64,000 nucleotides of DNA. Source: Siphonodentalium dalli (taxonomy: Eukaryota; Mollusca; Scaphopoda; Gadilida; Siphonodentaliidae). A program made the position numbers and the translations under genes. This document shows positions 11,527 through 21,471 of this stretch, piece after piece. The stretch is from assembly GCA_032622095.1 (NCBI GenBank), contig CP136068.1, forward strand, positions 2,521,314 to 2,585,313, in the 5' to 3' direction. How positions within the stretch are numbered: position 1 is the first letter of the stretch; each line of letters opens with the position of its first letter. The notes under the pieces were generated by a model. That model did not search any database. It saw only the letters and a list, made by a program, of their open reading frames with translations, and had not been told where the DNA came from.

Positions 11527-11621
11527 AGGCGACTTCGTTTTCGTCTTGCGGACATCCGAGGGCGACTTCGTCGGCCCGAAGGCGAGAATTTCGCCCGAGT
11601 CGCCTCCTAGCGTGGGGCCTG
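11527..11621. mobile_element. hAT-like MITE fragment (right part)
   Basis: GGCGAAATTC/TCGCCCGAGTCGCC-type sequence ending in GGGGCCTG resembles the right half of the complete element at 44492-44734, which ends GCTGAGGCCTG. The left terminus was not found. Confidence 0.5.
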
Positions 11622-11689
11622 GTGTGGGCATATCTATAACCTGTGACTGATATACTCAGACATACGGACTGTAAAGTAAGCATTTAAAA

Positions 11690-12072
11690 AATATAATTGA
11701 GTGGTATTCTAGGTATGGAAAATCCGAACAAAACGATGAAACCCTCTATTTAATGTCCTCATAGTAGTGAACATCGATACCAAATTTCATTGAGATCCCA
11801 GCACAACTGTTGAAGTTATGACATAAACAGACACCAGACAGACCAAAAATCCAGCATTTCCAGATAAATAAAGATGAATCTCTAGAATGGAAAATCCAAA
11901 CAAAAAGATGGAACCCTCATAGAAGTGAACATCCATACCTTATTTTATTGAGATCCGAGCACTACTGTTCAAGTTATGACATGAACAGACATCGGACAGA
12001 CATACGGACGCACGGACGGACAGGTGCAAAACAGTATACCCCCCTTTTTTTTTAAAGGGGGTATAATGAAGC
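11690..12072 (+). mobile_element. Pearl-like Helentron-derived fragment
   Basis: Two diverged ~170-bp cores begin TGGAAAATCC (about 11716 and 11887). Each contains CATACC or GATACCAAATTTCATTGAGATC-like sequence followed by AAGTTATGACAT. They are followed by GACAGACATACGGACGCACG microsatellite and a terminal palindrome, TATACCCCCCTT with AAAGGGGGTATA (about 12034-12063). Tandem core, microsatellite, then 3' palindrome is the known layout of bivalve pearl elements, now seen as non-autonomous Helentrons. The 5' end was not located. Confidence 0.6.
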
Positions 12073-12574
12073 ATAGAGGTTTCAAATTGAGAGAAGTCAC
12101 CTCTCTGTGTTTGCTTATTATGGGGACCGTTATCAGGAAGAACAAACATTATGGGTGAAGTTCATTTTACACCCCAGCATCACCCTTCTATGATCTAATA
12201 CGTGTTATATGACGCAAGAGTCCATTTATAAAACCATTCAAAAACATTGTTATAATACGGGACAGTTAAATACAGTAATGAAAGTTCAAAATGCAGCGTC
12301 ACAGTTCTACGTATATTCTGTCTATATTCCACACCTGCATCACAGTTCTACGTATATTCTATATTTATCCCCTGTCACAGTTTTACCTATATTGTCTATA
12401 TTCCATGCCTGCAACATTACTAAGGTCTGTAAATTTCACACAATTAAAACAAGGAGTTGGATCTGGATGGATCGGTTTGTTGGAGCCCATATCTATACTG
12501 ATCCTAATGGTGATGCCGTGGCACAAATAAATTGGTATTAATTATGTGAATGAGAAATAAATATATGAAATCAA

Positions 12575-12879
12575 TTAACCCTTCCATGACTCCATGACTG
12601 GAACCTCCTGAATTTTGCAGAAACCCTTTCCAATTCTCTTATATATGCGAGGCTCCTATGGGAGAATTCCCATGAATTCCCATAGGGAGCCTCGCATATA
12701 TAAGAGAATAGATTGTCTTAACAATATTTACCTTGACCATGTGAACCAGTGCATTCTCTAATACATGTTATATGAGAGGCTCCCTATGGGATATTCACAT
12801 ATATACAATGTAAGAGAATGCACTGCTAAAGGGTCTTTATTAATGCTGCACCAGCACAGCTCCCATCATCAAAGGGTTG
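12575..12879. mobile_element. P1b piggyBac-like MITE, complete
   Basis: The left end is TTAACCCTTCCATGACT and the right end is CATCAAAGGGTTGA, with the target base changed. It contains two hairpins (about 12630-12712 and 12750-12830) and the TTAATGCTGCACCAGC motif near the right end. The inner loop of the first hairpin is duplicated (AATTCCCATGAATTCCCAT). Confidence 0.78.
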
Positions 12880-12923
12880 AAATAACAAACAACGAAATAG
12901 ACCTGAGATGAGTAGCTACCCAT

Positions 12924-13171
12924 CAAGCCTGAGTGTGCCTGTCATTTGCAGAATGAGGTCCCCAGAGGGTGAATTTAGTGATGCTACCCCGCATAGTGGG
13001 CTAGCATCACCAAATTCACCCTCTGGGGACCTCATTCTGCTGAGTTGTAAGCAGAATGAGGTCCCCAGAGGGTGAATTTGGCGATGCTAGCCCGCTATGC
13101 GGGGTAGCATCACTAAATTAACACTCTGTGGACCTCATTCTGCAAATGACAGACACACTATTTCAAGGCTT
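12924..13171. mobile_element. H1 hAT-like foldback MITE, short form
   Basis: It starts CAAGCCTGAGTGTGCCTG and ends CACACTATTTCAAGGCTT. The two subterminal foldbacks are separated only by TGAGTTGTAAGC-type sequence, and the long interior of the 6249 copy is absent. A clear 8-bp duplication is not seen at this copy. Confidence 0.8.
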
Positions 13172-13383
13172 ATTAGAGATATCAATATGATGGTTGAAGT
13201 CATTAATTTTTTACAGTGATCGTATCAGTCACTATTAGCAATATTCTATTATTAATGTGTTTGGTGTGAAAAACAGATCATGATGAAGTTGATACAAGAA
13301 AGGTCATGACCAATATACTGCGTGTACTATTAGTAGCTATAAGGGACCTATCGATAGGGACATCTGGGAAATTTTGGCTAATA

Positions 13384-13596
13384 CAGTAATGCCCTAATTA
13401 ATCGACTCCCTAACGACAGCAGAATTATGGGTAACTCTTCAGGATTTAGTCGGAAATATGGCTTCTTGCCATTCATCGGAAAGCTCTCGGGGAGAGCTTT
13501 CCGATGAATGGCAACAAGCCATATTTCTGACTAAATCCTGAAAAGTTACCCATAATTCTGCTGTCATTAGGGATTCAATTAATTAGGGCATTACTG
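13384..13596. mobile_element. F1 palindromic MITE, complete, 213 bp
   Basis: TA flanks both termini (CAGTAATGCCCTAATTAATC and the inverse). The arms pair across a centre near 13490 with few mismatches (for example AACGACAGC versus GCTGTCATTAG). Confidence 0.93.
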
Positions 13597-13599
13597 TAC

Positions 13600-13816
13600 T
13601 AGTACATGCAGCACCTAAAACATGGAACCATGCAATCAGATATCCATCGGAAAGCTCTCGGGGAGAGCTTTCCGATGAATGGCAAAAAGCCATACATGTA
13701 TTTCTGACTAAATCCTGAAAAGTTACCCATAATTCTGCTGTCATTAGGGATTCGATTAATTAGGGCATTACTGTACATGCAGCACCTAAAACATGGAACC
13801 ATGCAATCAGATATCC
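13600..13816. repeat. Direct duplication carrying an F1 right arm
   Basis: TACATGCAGCACCTAAAACA through ATGCAATCAGATATCC occurs at about 13602 and 13773. Between the copies lies CATCGGAAAGCTCTCGGGGA followed by an F1 right arm ending GCATTACTG at about 13770. The arrangement looks like a ~170-bp tandem duplication that took in part of the neighbouring F1 copy. GTGATATCCCACC then repeats twice. Confidence 0.75.
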
Positions 13817-13966
13817 CACCGTGATATCCCACCGTGATATCCCACTAAACACAAATATTGAAAGTAATGGATCGAGTAATTAATTGTTACAGCGATATTA
13901 TCTGACGTTATTAGTGTCACTGTCTTATTGATGAAGGTTCAGGGAAAATAGGTCATGACCAATTTA

Positions 13967-14011
13967 CAGTAATGCCCTAAATAATCGACTCCTTAACCAC
14001 AGCAGAATTAT
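13967..14011 (+). mobile_element. F1 left-end fragment
   Basis: TA plus CAGTAATGCCCTAAATAATC through GCAGAATTATGG, then unrelated sequence. About 45 bp of the terminus only. Confidence 0.75.
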
Positions 14012-14096
14012 GGATATTTATCCATGATTATAACACTGTTTTTCATTTAGCGTGACACTTGTCATAGATTCCAAAATTAAAGGCGAAAAGCAAGTA

Positions 14097-14309
14097 CAGT
14101 AACGCCCTAAATAATCGACTCCTTAACCACAGCAGAATTATGGGTAACTTTTCAGGATTTAGTCGGAAATATGGCTTGTTGCCATTCATCGGAAAGCTCT
14201 CAGTGAGAACTTTCCGATGAATATCAACAAGCCATATTTCTGACTAAATCCTGAAAAATTACCCATAATTCTGCTGTGGTTAAGGAGTCGATTATTTAGG
14301 GCATTACTG
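14097..14309. mobile_element. F1 palindromic MITE, complete, 213 bp
   Basis: TA-flanked full copy. The left end is CAGTAACGCCC (one substitution) and the right end GGGCATTACTG. The centre is CTCTCAGTGAGAACTTTCC. Confidence 0.93.
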
Positions 14310-14311
14310 TA

Positions 14312-14889
14312 GGTCACTGATCCACCCTATGGAGCCAGCAAACAGCTACTGTATATGTGTAGGTTCATAAAGAACAGGGAATGAGATATCGCATTAACCA
14401 TGTAACCAGATACATTAGTCCATGTGAAATATCCCACTACACACAAATATGGAAAGTGATGGATCCAGTAATTATTGTTACAGAGCTCTTATCTGCCGCT
14501 ATCAGTATCATTGTCTTATTGATGATGGTTAAGGGAAAACAGGTCATGACCGATATATCATACGTACTATAATATAATTGGCAATAGATGACGATCGCAA
14601 CAGGGGAGTAGGGGGAGTTGAACGAAATTAATTAATATTTCACAGCAATCCTATCTGCCGCTATCAGTATCATTGTCTTATATTGATGCGATGAAGGAGG
14701 GTCAGGAAATACAGGTCACGACCCACATTTGGATCATGACAAAATATTTGGACTGATTTAGTACCCAATACATGGTTCGCACCATGGACACAACGAGCAT
14801 TTATGTCTGAGCTTACATGCAAGTCACTGACCCTATCCCATCACGATGCCATTTACTGACAAGTTGGAGGTTCGAGTTATACTATAGTA
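14312..14889. other. No gene; units of the degenerate array
   Basis: Holds two diverged array blocks (about 14450-14580 and 14637-14730) and otherwise unassigned sequence. Confidence 0.5.
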
Positions 14890-15263
14890 CCCCGCTGGAC
14901 AAAACAAGTGTCCATTGGCACCGCGGTGTATTTGCCGTTCGGCTGCGGTGTCAGAGTTTGTAACTGCAGTTTAGCACCGCGGCCGAATGGCAAGTACACT
15001 GCGGCCCGAACGGCAAGTACACTGCAGCCGATAGGCAACTACCCTATGGTCAAATGGCATGTACACCGTGGTTAGATTTCTGGTTTCTATTGTCTTTTTT
15101 CAGTTTGATGAAAGTACACCGTGGCAAATACACCATGCGTAATCGCAATTTCACCGCGGCCCAACTGTAGTTAGCCGGTGGAGACGCGGTGTAGTTGCAT
15201 TTCGGCCGCGGTGGCAATGCTAACCGCACTGCAGTTAAGTGGTACTTGTTTTGTCCAGCAGCG
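14890..15263. mobile_element. C4 MITE, TA target, 374 bp
   Basis: CCCCGCTGGACAAAACAAGT at the left and ACTTGTTTTGTCCAGCAGCG at the right form a ~23-bp inverted repeat flanked by TA. The interior is built from alternating GCCGCGGTG/CACCGCGGC and TTGCC units. One stretch (about 15052-15115) matches a C4 copy at 60994-61368 in inverted orientation. Frames across it are not genes. Confidence 0.88.
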
Positions 15264-15536
15264 TATGTTCGTACAAAACAGGTCACGACCCACATATGGA
15301 TCAAAACAAGACCGTTTTTTTTACATGAGGCGAGAGTGAATCTGGTTGTTATTCTGTTGGTCATCAGATGTTACACATGGGTCGGCAGTAGTATTCGTGA
15401 AATTAGCGAAGATATTTAAATAGAGCCTATTATTGGTCTTATATACTATATATAGATCAGATGATTGGATGATGTGGATGGTTCACGATGAGCTTTATCC
15501 ATCTTAGATCAGATGATTGATTTACCCATAATTCTC

Positions 15537-15635
15537 ATTGAGAGCTTTCCGATGAATGGCAACAAGCCATATTTCCGACTATTACCCATAATTCCGCTGT
15601 GGTTGAGGATTCGATTACTTTATAGGGCATTACTG
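15537..15635 (-). mobile_element. F1 right half
   Basis: It begins at the dyad centre (TTGAGAGCTTTCCGATG) and runs to GGGCATTACTG plus TA, with an internal loss of AATCCTGAAAAG. No left arm is attached. Confidence 0.8.
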
Positions 15636-16068
15636 TATTTAACAGGGAAATCATAGCAGCCAAGAGATATGGATGTTTGTGATGGCGAGGGCGGGTGGTA
15701 AGCATTCAGTCTGTGATGGTCACAACCCACATATATGGATCACGACATGACCTAGTTTTCAGGACATGGGGCCGAGAGCGAATCTGGTTGTAATTTTGAA
15801 GGTAAGCAGGTGTTGGGCATGGTTCGTGTGGTCATATGGAGGAGATACTAGTATTACGAGTAGCTGTGATGTATTAGCCTATTATCCATGTTCGGTCAGA
15901 CGATTGGATTATCTCCAGTATTCCAACAGCTGTAGAGAGGGTAACGGAGTTATCAGAATCATCAGCATATCAAATCAAGATTTCAGAACATAAGAAAGAT
16001 CCACCATACATCACAGAGAAATCATACCAGAAGCAGTTTTGTTGGTCAGTACAGTAATACTTAGGGCA

Positions 16069-16444
16069 TTAACCCTTTACCCAACAGAACGGCCCTGTGC
16101 CAATGCATTCTCTTATATATGCGAGTCGACCATAGGTCGCCTCGCATATATAAGAGAATGCATTGGCTTAACACATTAAAAATTATAAAATTGTTAGATT
16201 TTTTTTAGGCCAATGCATTCTCTTATATATGCGAGGCGACCTATGGTCGACTCGCATATATAAGAGAATGCATATAAGAGAATGCATTGGCACAGGGCAT
16301 AACTGTAACTATCACAATGTGGTCAAGAAGCCGGTTCCAATGATATCCATATTTGTATGGTTCTATTGAGACAGAGCGAAGATATTTTAGGCTGTTGAAG
16401 CTTTATTTGGCCGGTTTTGGCCGGTTTGTTGGGTAAAGGGTTAA
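16069..16444 (-). mobile_element. P1a piggyBac-like MITE, complete
   Basis: TTAA duplications bound CCCTTTACCCAACA and TGTTGGGTAAAGGG. Two perfect-stem hairpins (about 16087-16166 and 16211-16291) sit near the left end. The right half carries AATGATATCCATATTTGTAT and GGCCGGTTTTGGCCGGTTTG. The paralogous unit at 16960-17010 has GGGCATTAATGTAGATGTTA without the element, an empty site. Confidence 0.93.
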
Positions 16445-16514
16445 TGTAGGTGTTAGGCATGGGTTGGTAGATACATGGATGAGATGTTACAAGAAGCTGT
16501 GATATATTATCCTG

Positions 16515-16735
16515 TTAACCCTTTACCCAACAAACCGGCCAAAACCGGCAATAAAGCTTCAACAGCCTAAATTTAACACTTTTTACCATTTTTTCTTACA
16601 TTCTTTAACAATTTTATAATTGTTAATGTGTTAAGCTAATGCATTCTCTTATATATGCGAGAGGCGACCTATGGTCGACTCGCATATATAAGAGAATGCA
16701 TTGGCACAGGGCCGTTCTGTTGGGTAAAGGGTTAA
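16515..16735 (+). mobile_element. P1a MITE, 221-bp internally deleted copy
   Basis: TTAA-flanked with CCCTTTACCCAACAAACCGG at the left and TGTTGGGTAAAGGG at the right. One hairpin (about 16633-16706) remains; the ATATGGATATCATTGG section is missing. Empty paralogous sites TATCCTGTTAACTGTCTCAG occur at 16811 and 17069. Confidence 0.93.
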
Positions 16736-17239
16736 CTGTCTCAGGTCAGATGGTGGTTTGTTGGTCAGCAGGTGTTGGCCCTGATATCAGTTGAGAAGCT
16801 GTGGTATATTATCCTGTTAACTGTCTCAGGTCAGATGATGGGATTATCCTCAGTATTACAACAGATGTACAGAGGATCAGAATCATCAGCGTATCAATAC
16901 AAGATGTAAGAACATAAGGAAGATCCATCTTACATTACAGAGAAATCATACTAGTAGCAGTTTTGTTGGTCAGTACAGTAATACTTAGGGCATTAATGTA
17001 GATGTTAGGCATGGGTTGGTAACTTGGTAGATACATGGGGGAGATATTACTAGAGGCTGTGATATATTATCCTGTTAACTGTCTCAGGTCAGATCATAAG
17101 ATAATCTCCAGGATTACAACAGCTGTACAGAGAGGATAAGTGAGTTATCACAATCATCAGCGTATTATTACAAGATGTAAGAACATAATGGGCCATCAAT
17201 CATATTTAAGGGGGAGGTCAAGGCCATCAATCATATTTA

Positions 17240-17656
17240 AGGGGGAGGTCAAGTGGCCAAATTTGAATGGAGATTTCCATGAAAATATGTGGCGCAAAAG
17301 TTAGTTACATACTTCTGAGTGTGATTTGATGCGGTATTGGAAACAACACCTGTATTTAGGTATTTATCTGGCCGGTCAACTTGGAACTTGTTCCAATATA
17401 ATCATAGTGCATTTATATTTTAATATTATATTGATTTTTTTAAATGTAGGTTATGTGATGTAATTCCAACAAAAAAATTCTCAAAAATATATTTATTTCA
17501 AAATATTATAATTTACTTAGCGCACCTGACAGTTAAATATTATGAATGTTCAATGAAGTGACAGCTTCGGTTTCCAGACAACTGCATCATACATAACTTT
17601 TGCTCCGGAGATTTGCATTAAATCCCCATTCAAAATTGGTCACTTGACCTCCCCCT
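17240..17656. mobile_element. TA-target MITE with ~37-bp inverted ends
   Basis: AGGGGGAGGTCAAGTGGCCA at 17240 is inverted as GGTCACTTGACCTCCCCCT ending 17656, and the repeat continues inward through AATGGAGATTT/AAATCCCCATT. TA flanks both ends (17238-17239, 17657-17658). The left end is partly duplicated just upstream (GGCCATCAATCATATTTAAG from about 17191). The interior is AT-rich and non-coding. It is unrelated in sequence to F1, E2, K3 or C4. Confidence 0.8.
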
Positions 17657-17683
17657 TATCAGAGTAACAGAGATATCATAGCA

Positions 17684-17920
17684 GGTCAAAAGTCATGGGT
17701 GGGTGTATGAGACACGTGTGGGGGAGATGGGGGGGGGGGGGGCTGTGAATGACATTTTCACTAAAAGATATACATGTAGATACTACAGAGATGTAAGAAC
17801 ATAATGAGCCATCAGTCATACATGTATTTAATAGAGATATCAAAGTAGGTCAAAAGTCATGGGTGGGTGTATGAGACACATGTGGGGGACTTGGGGGGGG
17901 GGGGGGGGGGCTGTGAATAA
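17684..17920. repeat. Two ~173-bp units with poly-G
   Basis: GGTCAAAAGTCATGGGTGGG then GTATGAGACAC and TGTGGGGGA, a long G-run and CTGTGAATGACATTT occur at about 17684 and 17858. The G-runs (about 17728-17742 and 17891-17910) differ in length. Confidence 0.8.
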
Positions 17921-17962
17921 CATTTCACATTTCACTACAAGATGTATATCCTACTGAGCTAT

Positions 17963-18105
17963 TCCTCATACATTTACCTCAGCCCTCAAAATTAGGGTTA
18001 ACCCTAACCCTAACCCTCATACATTTACCCCAGCCCTCAAAATTAGGGTTAACCCTAACCCTAACCCTATCCCTCATACATTTACCACAGCCCTCAAAAT
18101 TAGGC
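17963..18105. repeat. Tandem unit with telomere-type repeats
   Basis: CCTCATACATTTACC followed by CAGCCCTCAAAATTAGG recurs at about 17963, 18014 and 18072. The first two units end in TTAGGGTTAACCCTAACCC (17992-18016, 18043-18068): one TTAGGG joined head-to-head to (CCCTAA)n. The third unit lacks it. Confidence 0.88.
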
Positions 18106-18311
18106 AACAAATGGTTGAACTTATTATCTAAACATTTCCCTCAATAAATAGGGCGCCTTATGCACTTGTATGTGTACATGTACCTTTATTTATCTACTGT
18201 ATATTTATCTGCTGTCTGCCTGTATGACCATAACACCCCTCCAAAGGAATAATAGACCATTCTGATTTCCGATGTACACTATTTAACTGGTTGGGATAAT
18301 CTTTAGAAATG

Positions 18312-19066
18312 GTTAACACAATTGATTGATGTGGTCTTCATGTGGCATAGATTCCTTCATGTGGTATACTGGCTCAACAATTAAGTAGTATAAGAGAATG
18401 CACTGGCACATGATCTTTAATGCTGCACCAGCGTGGCTCCAGTCATTAATGGGTTAACACAATTGATTGATGTGGTCTTCATGTGGCATAGATTCCTTCA
18501 TGTGGTGTACTAGCTCAACAATTAAGTAGTATAAGAGAATGCACTGGCACATGATATTTAATGCTGCACCAGCGCGGCTCCAGTCATTAATGGGTTAACA
18601 CAATGATTGATGTGGTCTTCATGTAGCATAGATTCCTTCATGTGGTATACTGGCTCAACAATTAAGTAGTATAAGAGAATGCACTGGCACATGGTCTTTA
18701 ATGCTGCACCAGCACGGCTCCAGTCATGACAGAGTTAACACAGTGATTGATGAGGTCTCATATAGTATAGATTCCTTCATGTGGTGTACTAGCTCAACAA
18801 TTAAGTAGTATAAGAGAATGCACTGGCACATGATCTTTAATGCTGCACCAGCACGGCTCCAGTCATTAATGGGTTAACACAATGATTGATGAGGTCTTAT
18901 ATACTAGTAGCATAGATTCCTTCCTGTTAACACAATGATTGATGTGGTCTTCATATAGTATAGATTCCTTCATGTGGTGTAGTACCTTAACAATTAAGTA
19001 GTATAAGAAAATGCACTGGCACATGATCTTTAATGCTGCACCAGCGCCGCTCCCGCCATGAAAGGA
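18312..19066. repeat. ~141-bp tandem array of a P1 end
   Basis: GTTAACACAATTGATTGATG recurs at 18312, 18453, 18594, 18734, 18873 and 18926 (a shortened fifth unit precedes the last). Each unit ends with GTATAAGAGAATGCACTGGC, TTAATGCTGCACCAGCGCGG and ATGGGTTAA, which is the right end of a P1b MITE. A MITE end plus flanking DNA has been amplified in tandem. Confidence 0.9.
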
Positions 19067-19173
19067 TTAACACAATGCCATTGGCCAGATGACAGTGAGA
19101 ATACCTTGACCATATACACATGTAAGCCAGTGCATTCTCTTATAAATGCAAGGCTATGGGAGACTCCCATATA

Positions 19174-19378
19174 CAGTAATGCCCTAAGTAATCGACTCTT
19201 TAACCACAGCAGAATTATGGGTAACTTTTCAGGATTTAGTCGGAAATATGGCTTGTTGCCATTCATCGGAAAGCTCTCACTGCCGATGAATGGCAACAAG
19301 CCACATTTCCGACTAAATCCTGAAAAGTTACCCATAATTCTGCTGTGGTTAAGGAGTCAATTATTTAGGGCATTACTG
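19174..19378. mobile_element. F1 palindromic MITE, 205 bp
   Basis: TA-flanked. The left end is CAGTAATGCCCTAAGTAATC and the right end GGGCATTACTG. The centre has lost about 8 bp (CTCTCACTGCCGATGAATGG). Confidence 0.92.
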
Positions 19379-19405
19379 TATTATCTAGCCACTAATCAGG
19401 TCAGG

Positions 19406-19509
19406 GGAGCTTTCCGATGAATGGCAACAAGCCATATTTCCGACTAAATACTGAAAAGTTAACCATAATTCTGCTGTGGTTAAGGAGTCGATTACTTAGG
19501 GCATTACTG
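19406..19509 (-). mobile_element. F1 right half
   Basis: It begins GGAGCTTTCCGATGAATGGC at the dyad centre and runs to GGGCATTACTG plus TA. The upstream TATCTAGCCACTAATCAGGT also occurs (inverted) beside the F1 copy at 7446. Confidence 0.83.
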
Positions 19510-19875
19510 TATACAATGTACGAGAATAAACAGGCACATGGTCTTTAATGCTGCACCATCATGGCTCCAGTCATGAGAGAGTTAACACAATGCCATTGGC
19601 AATGCAGATGACAGTAAGAACTAATTCCCGAGTCAGCAACATGTGAGTCTGTATAAACCATAAGGAAGAGAACATGGAAGATGTATAGATTCACCACAAA
19701 CCACAATAAAAGAGAAACATTGAATCATTCCCCACAACAATATGCAACAGTTGTGTAATGTTTTATGGCAAGCAGATGGCAGCATTTGGATGCATCGTTT
19801 TTTATGGCAGGCTTCCACATTATGTAGTGATTCCATGCAAAATGATTGACGAAAAAAAATGGAAAAACAGGAATA

Positions 19876-19983
19876 CAGTAATGCCCTAAGTAATCGACTC
19901 TTTAACTACAGCAGAATTATGGGTAACTTTTCAGGATTTAGTCGGAAATATGGCTTGTTGCCATTCATCGGAAAGCTCTCAGT
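19876..19983 (+). mobile_element. F1 left half
   Basis: TA plus CAGTAATGCCCTAAGTAATC through GGAAAGCTCTCAGTGA, then unrelated sequence. It stops at the dyad centre. Confidence 0.85.
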
Positions 19984-20046
19984 GACAGACAAGAGGTCTA
20001 CATGTACATGCACTAAACAGAACGATCTAACAACCATTGAAAACGG

Positions 20047-20343
20047 CAGGCCTGAGCATAAGGTGCCTGTCATTTGCAGAATTTTTTATTATCAAATTTC
20101 TATAGAAACTTCTTCATTTAGATTCTATTTCTTTTTTAGTTCCCAATGTGTGTACATCACAACATTCGCCATTTGGGAACTTCAATCTGAGTCTATTTCT
20201 GACATAGCAGATGAGGACATCCAGAATGAGGTTCCAAAGATGGTAATTTGGTGATGCTAGCCCGCTATGCAGGATAGCATCACTAAAATCACACTCTGGG
20301 GGACCTCATTCAGCAAATGACAGGCACACTAAACTCAGACTTG
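20047..20343. mobile_element. H1 hAT-like MITE, rearranged
   Basis: The left end is CAGGCCTGAGCATAAGGTGC plus TGTCATTTGCAGAA. The interior contains TTTCTATAGAAACTTCTTCA and GGGAACTTCAATCTGAGTCT, shared with 39288-39685. The right foldback ends AAACTCAGACTTG. The left foldback is deleted. Confidence 0.72.
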
Positions 20344-20355
20344 AACAACTGTCAG

Positions 20356-20610
20356 CAAGCCTTGAAATAAGGGTGTCTGTCATTTGCAGAATGAGGTCCC
20401 CAGAGGGTGAATTTAGTGATGCTACCCCGCATAGCGGGCTAGCATCACCAAATTCACCCTCTGGGGACCTCATTCTGCTTACAACTCAGCAGAATGAGGT
20501 TCCCAGAGGGTGAAGTTGGTGATGCTAGCCCGCTATGCGGGGTAGCATCACTAAATTCACCCTCTGGGGACCTCATTCTGCAAATGACAGGCACACTATT
20601 TCAAGGCTTG
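20356..20610. mobile_element. H1 hAT-like foldback MITE, short form
   Basis: CAAGCCTTGAAATAAGGGTG at the left and TATTTCAAGGCTTG at the right, with both subterminal foldbacks intact. It sits 12 bp from the previous H1 copy. Confidence 0.85.
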
Positions 20611-20940
20611 AACTAGAATCAATTATAAACTCATCACAACCAAACTAGTTCACTGGGAAAATAGAACTCTGGATAAAAAGAAATCAAAAGCTTCTTTTTC
20701 GCAAAAAAAAACATGCTGCAGGAACCAGGGAGCACAGACGTATGGAAGAGAGGCGTATTGGGTGTCGAGACGGCGTTAAACATTCAGGTCTGTTTTCATA
20801 TGATCAATGGACCAATGTAAGCAGAGAGCTCGATTCCGGATGAGAGGGGGATAACTATATCGGAACGGGAGGCAACATAACAATTCATATTAACCCAACC
20901 CTCACAAGAAGAATAGGATTTAACTCTATGGGAGAATCAC
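20611..20940. other. No recognised feature
   Basis: Unassigned sequence without a supported gene or repeat. Confidence 0.45.
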
Positions 20941-20943
20941 ATA

Positions 20944-21151
20944 GAGTAATGCCCTAAATAATCGACTCCCACAGCAGAATTATGGGAATTTTTTTAGGAT
21001 TTAGTCAGAAATATGGCTTGTTGCCATTCATCAGAAAGTACTCAGTGAGAGCTTTCCAATGAATGGCAACAAGCCTTATTTCTGACTAAATCCTGAAAAG
21101 TTACCCATAATTCTGCTGTGGTTAAACAGTCGATTATTTAGGGCATTACTT
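20944..21151. mobile_element. F1 palindromic MITE, diverged copy
   Basis: The ends are AGAGTAATGCCCTAAATAAT and TAGGGCATTACTTTA, both with terminal substitutions. The left arm lacks TTAACC. The stem carries more mismatches (AAGTACTCAGTGAGAGCTTT at the centre), so this is an older copy. Confidence 0.85.
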
Positions 21152-21194
21152 TATCTCTATGAGGTGTTTGGGAAAATCGAATCAAAACTTCTAA

Positions 21195-21471
21195 TTAACC
21201 CTTTCATGGTGGGAGCTGCGCTGGTGCAACATTAAAAATCCTGTGCCAGTGCATTCTCTTATATATGCCAGTCTCCCATAGACTCGCATATATATATAAG
21301 AGAATGCACTGGCTTACAAGGGCAATGTAAATATTGTTAGGCCAATGCATTCTCTTTTTTACTGGTACATGTACGCAAGGCTCCCTATGGGAGACTCGCA
21401 TATATAAGAGAATGTATTGGCACAGGGTTTTCATAAAAATTTTAGGAAACTCCCATCATGGAAGGGTTTAA
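21195..21471. mobile_element. P1b piggyBac-like MITE, complete
   Basis: The left end is TTAACCCTTTCATGGTGGGA and the right end CATCATGGAAGGGTTTAA. Two hairpins (about 21246-21313 and 21340-21421) are present. The GCTGCGCTGGTGCAACATTA signature is at the left, so it lies inverted relative to 5987-6247. Confidence 0.83.

Larger units (their letters stand above)
13172..17940. repeat. Degenerate segmental tandem array
   Basis: Several blocks recur in order. ACAGGTCATGACC or CAGGTCACGACCCACATATG occurs at about 13300, 13950, 14540, 14710, 15280 and 15720. TATCAGTATCATTGTCTTAT occurs at about 14500 and 14660. ACTGTCTCAGGTCAGAT occurs at 16735, 16820 and 17078. AGAACATAAGGAAGATCCA and variants, and GATATCATAGCAGGTCAAAA, occur further on. 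Units are diverged and of uneven length because transposons sit in some of them. No coding frame spans units. Confidence 0.7.
19110..19600. mobile_element. P1b fragments hosting F1 copies
   Basis: TAAGCCAGTGCATTCTCTTA with AAGGCTATGGGAGACTCCCA (19121-19172) and ACATGGTCTTTAATGCTGCACC (19536-19557) belong to one P1b-type element. F1 inserted in its first hairpin. The remaining termini are degraded. Confidence 0.6.
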
